Below are positions 5,974 through 7,181 of a stretch of 7,181 bases of DNA, in pieces (positions within the stretch are counted from its first letter, which is position 1; each line of letters opens with the position of its first letter). The translations under genes were made by a program, and so were the position numbers. The notes under the pieces are model-generated. The model did no database searches. It saw only the letters and a list, made by a program, of their open reading frames with translations, and was not told the DNA's origin. The stretch covers positions 1 through 7,181 of the forward strand of contig CAKTCH010000077.1 of assembly GCA_934538895.1 (NCBI GenBank), in the 5' to 3' direction. Source of the DNA: an uncultured Alphaproteobacteria bacterium. GTDB taxonomy: Bacteria; Pseudomonadota; Alphaproteobacteria; Micavibrionales; Micavibrionaceae.

Positions 5974-6523
5974 CTTCTTCCTTCACCAATATTCCCAGTT
6001 CAACCAGATTATTGATGGCGCGATTTTCGGTTGTCGCCGCGCCGCTGTAAAGACCTTCGAGAAGCTCTTGTCGCGAGGCATTCGGCTTGTCAGCCACTGC
6101 CGCCACAATCTTCACGTCCCGCAAGGTTGGTTTATGATCTTTGAACAATTTTATAAAGAGAATAAGGAAGTTTTTCAAGCTCTTATGTGAAGAATTGAAG
6201 TACTCCAGCGCAAAATCGAGGTTTCTCTTGGCATAACCCTCGATTTGCAACCTGATCTCGCGGCCATCCGGACCGGGCATCCTGCGAATGCAACCGTAGT
6301 CGTAGAGCCATTCAATATCGCGGTTCAGCGTCGATTTATCGGCCTTCAGGCGGCTGATAATGTCAGCCTGCGTGGTACCGGGGTTCTCATCAATATCGGC
6401 CAGAATAACCGCCCGGCGAATGGTGCAACCGGGCTCACCCCCCAGCGCATCCACCAGATGGTCGATAATATAACCGATCTTGACGATGTCATCGTCTTGC
6501 GTGCTCTGGGCTAAGTTACTCAT
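5963..6523 (-). CDS. Tandem winged-helix (MarR-like) transcriptional regulator
   Basis: From the ATG at 6523 the protein has 186 residues. The first winged helix (about 36-98) has a recognition-helix region, TQADIISRLKADKSTLNRDI, and a wing, RRMPGPDGREIRL, closely MarR-like. A helical linker (about 100-130) follows, then a second helix-turn-helix (about 134-182) with SRQELLEGLYSGAATTENRAI and NNLVELGILV, which ends at EEDGV without its wing. DNA binding is a safe inference; the ligand and targets are unknown. An in-frame TTG at 6532 is possible. The ATG has GGA directly against it and no properly spaced ribosome site, so the start is the weak point. A perfect TATAAT at 6560-6555 lies 31 bp upstream. 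The gene probably forms a pair with the overlapping 70-residue ORF. Confidence 0.88.
   Translation of the reverse strand: MSNLAQSTQDDDIVKIGYIIDHLVDALGGEPGCTIRRAVILADIDENPGTTQADIISRLKADKSTLNRDIEWLYDYGCIRRMPGPDGREIRLQIEGYAKRNLDFALEYFNSSHKSLKNFLILFIKLFKDHKPTLRDVKIVAAVADKPNASRQELLEGLYSGAATTENRAINNLVELGILVKEEDGV
5979..5983 (-). promoter_or_regulatory. Shine-Dalgarno of the 70-residue ORF (AAGGA)
   Basis: AAGGA within the last codons of the regulator gene stands 5 nt before the ATG at 5973. It is the main sequence support for translating this small ORF. Confidence 0.5.
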
Positions 6524-6724
6524 TCCACACAATAAAATAAGGGTTCAGAATCCTATTATAAGCCTGAATTTATAACATAATCTTGACAGGGAAGCCAGTT
6601 CTGCCGTTAGGAAATAATAAAATTACGGAAATATTCGCCTGCTTCTCAGGCCACCACATCAAATCCATATAACGCCGCCGCTCACACCGCGCAAGCGCTA
6701 CGGCTGACAGGGATCCCGTGGTGG
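6524..6724. other. Gene-free stretch between the dehydrogenase and the regulator
   Basis: This stretch of about 200 bp holds the regulator promoter at its left end and no convincing gene. The half next to the dehydrogenase is GC-rich with short self-complementary blocks (GGGATCCC, GCGC-AA-GCGC); the other half is AT-rich. A short minus-strand frame at 6668-6570 (32 codons, starting MDLMWWPEKQ) has no recognisable ribosome site and is not called as a gene. No clear terminator with a T tract follows the dehydrogenase. Confidence 0.6.
6544..6568 (-). promoter_or_regulatory. Regulator promoter -10 with flanking inverted repeat
   Basis: On the minus strand a perfect TATAAT (6560-6555) lies between TTCAG (6568-6564) and CTGAA (6548-6544), an inverted repeat with a 15-bp spacer. 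The half-site centres are 20 bp apart, about two helical turns, so a dimeric regulator could bind one face of the DNA and block the promoter. No good -35 is seen at 16-18 bp. Autoregulation is an inference; half-sites of five bases can occur by chance. Confidence 0.35.
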
Positions 6725-6725
6725 C
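6650..6725. repeat. 8-bp inverted repeat GCCACCAC / GTGGTGGC enclosing 60 bp
   Basis: GCCACCAC at 6650-6657 and its exact reverse complement GTGGTGGC at 6718-6725 enclose 60 bp that themselves contain GCGC-AA-GCGC and GGGATCCC. The outer arm reaches the last base of the dehydrogenase stop codon. It could be a structured 3' end, a terminator-like element or a small repeat. No target-site duplication is evident. Confidence 0.4.
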
Positions 6726-7181
6726 TATTTTATGCCAATGGCCGTAAGCGCCATGAACATGCCGGCGTTTTGCGGCTCGGTATCGTATTCTTCTGCCAGC
6801 GACCACATTCTTGTAACGTTTTCGGTAATTTTTGCGCGCGTCATAGCCTTGGCTTCTTCAGCCTTATTGTCAGAGGGTGACGTCAACTCGACGAACGCGG
6901 CGATAATGCCGCCGGGGTTGGCAATGAAATCGGGGATCAGCCTGACGCCGCGCTGGTGCAGTTTCGTTCTGGCGGACTCGCTTGACGGGCCGTTCGCGCC
7001 CTCACAGACAAAACGCGCTTTGATGCGGTCGCAATTATCATCCGTAATGACGTTCTGCACCGCGCACGGGAAAACGACGTCGGTATCGCAATAGAGAGAA
7101 TCCTGCACATCTTCGGAAATCTTCCGCCCTTCAGCTGTAAGCAGGGGCAGGGCCGTCTCCGTGTCGTTTTTGATCAATGCG
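6725..7181 (-). CDS. Glu/Leu/Phe/Val dehydrogenase family, C-terminal part
   Basis: The gene enters from the right edge and about 152 codons are visible to the TAG at 6727-6725, all from the NAD(P)-binding half. Enzymes of this family oxidatively deaminate an amino acid to a 2-oxo acid with NAD(P)+, most often glutamate to 2-oxoglutarate. Recognisable parts are CDTDVVFPCAVQNVI, the FVCEGANGPSS block, the following helix SARTKLHQRGV, and LIPDFIANPGGIIAAFVE, all standard for the family. The catalytic Lys and Asp lie in the missing N-terminal part, so substrate and cofactor cannot be assigned. A TTG at 7177 is in frame, but the upstream codon continues the same sequence, so it is not the start. 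The C-terminal tail (EPQNAGMFMALTAIGIK) is less typical. Confidence 0.9.
   Translation of the reverse strand, partial: ALIKNDTETALPLLTAEGRKISEDVQDSLYCDTDVVFPCAVQNVITDDNCDRIKARFVCEGANGPSSESARTKLHQRGVRLIPDFIANPGGIIAAFVELTSPSDNKAEEAKAMTRAKITENVTRMWSLAEEYDTEPQNAGMFMALTAIGIK

Noticed and set aside
5789..6190. Plus-strand open frame of 133 codons across the regulator's end and the small ORF
   Set aside because: Much of it is antisense to the regulator, it lacks a good ribosome site, and its Ala/Pro-rich start mirrors the GC-rich codons on the other strand.
6583..6588. Perfect TTGACA on the plus strand
   Set aside because: No acceptable -10 lies 16-18 bp downstream and no plus-strand gene follows.
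6570..6806. Minus-strand 78-codon frame running from within the dehydrogenase gene into the gap
   Set aside because: Its first part is an out-of-frame reading of the dehydrogenase, and no internal start has a ribosome site; only the repeat possibility is kept as a finding.

Overview
The window looks like ordinary chromosomal DNA of an alphaproteobacterium of moderate GC content. The basis is the form of bL31 (HPDYH start, WGKEGD, a DP..HPAW motif and no zinc-binding cysteine pairs), the wording of the ValS C-terminal half, and a QmcA/NfeD pair. This placement is an inference from family resemblance, and no genus is claimed. There are no RNA genes, CRISPR arrays, phage genes or complete insertion sequences.

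Layout. The plus strand carries one gene, the 3' two thirds of valS (3-1814), which enters from the left edge. Everything else is on the minus strand. Reading leftward from the right edge it holds: the C-terminal part of a glutamate/leucine/phenylalanine/valine-type dehydrogenase (6725-7181); a gene-free stretch of about 200 bp with inverted repeats and a promoter; a tandem winged-helix regulator (5963-6523) overlapping a 70-residue Ala/Gly-rich ORF (5761-5973); a hairpin; a tight four-gene cluster of class II fructose-bisphosphate aldolase (4596-5687), a 69-residue two-helix membrane protein (4384-4593), QmcA (3435-4370) and NfeD (2962-3411); rpmE for bL31 (2561-2836) with a strong terminator; and an uncharacterised protein with a Cys/His pair like that of papain-type peptidases (1843-2487), which converges on valS.

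How the genes relate. QmcA and NfeD are a known stomatin-type membrane pair. Here they sit directly behind aldolase with gaps of 2, 13 and 23 nt, so the four genes probably share a transcript. The unstudied 69-residue membrane protein sits between the glycolytic enzyme and the membrane scaffold, and its ribosome-binding site lies inside the end of the aldolase gene. valS, rpmE and the dehydrogenase are housekeeping genes. The less ordinary content is the 69-residue membrane protein, the regulator with its overlapping small ORF, and the Cys/His protein. I see no convincing new multi-gene defence or mobile system.
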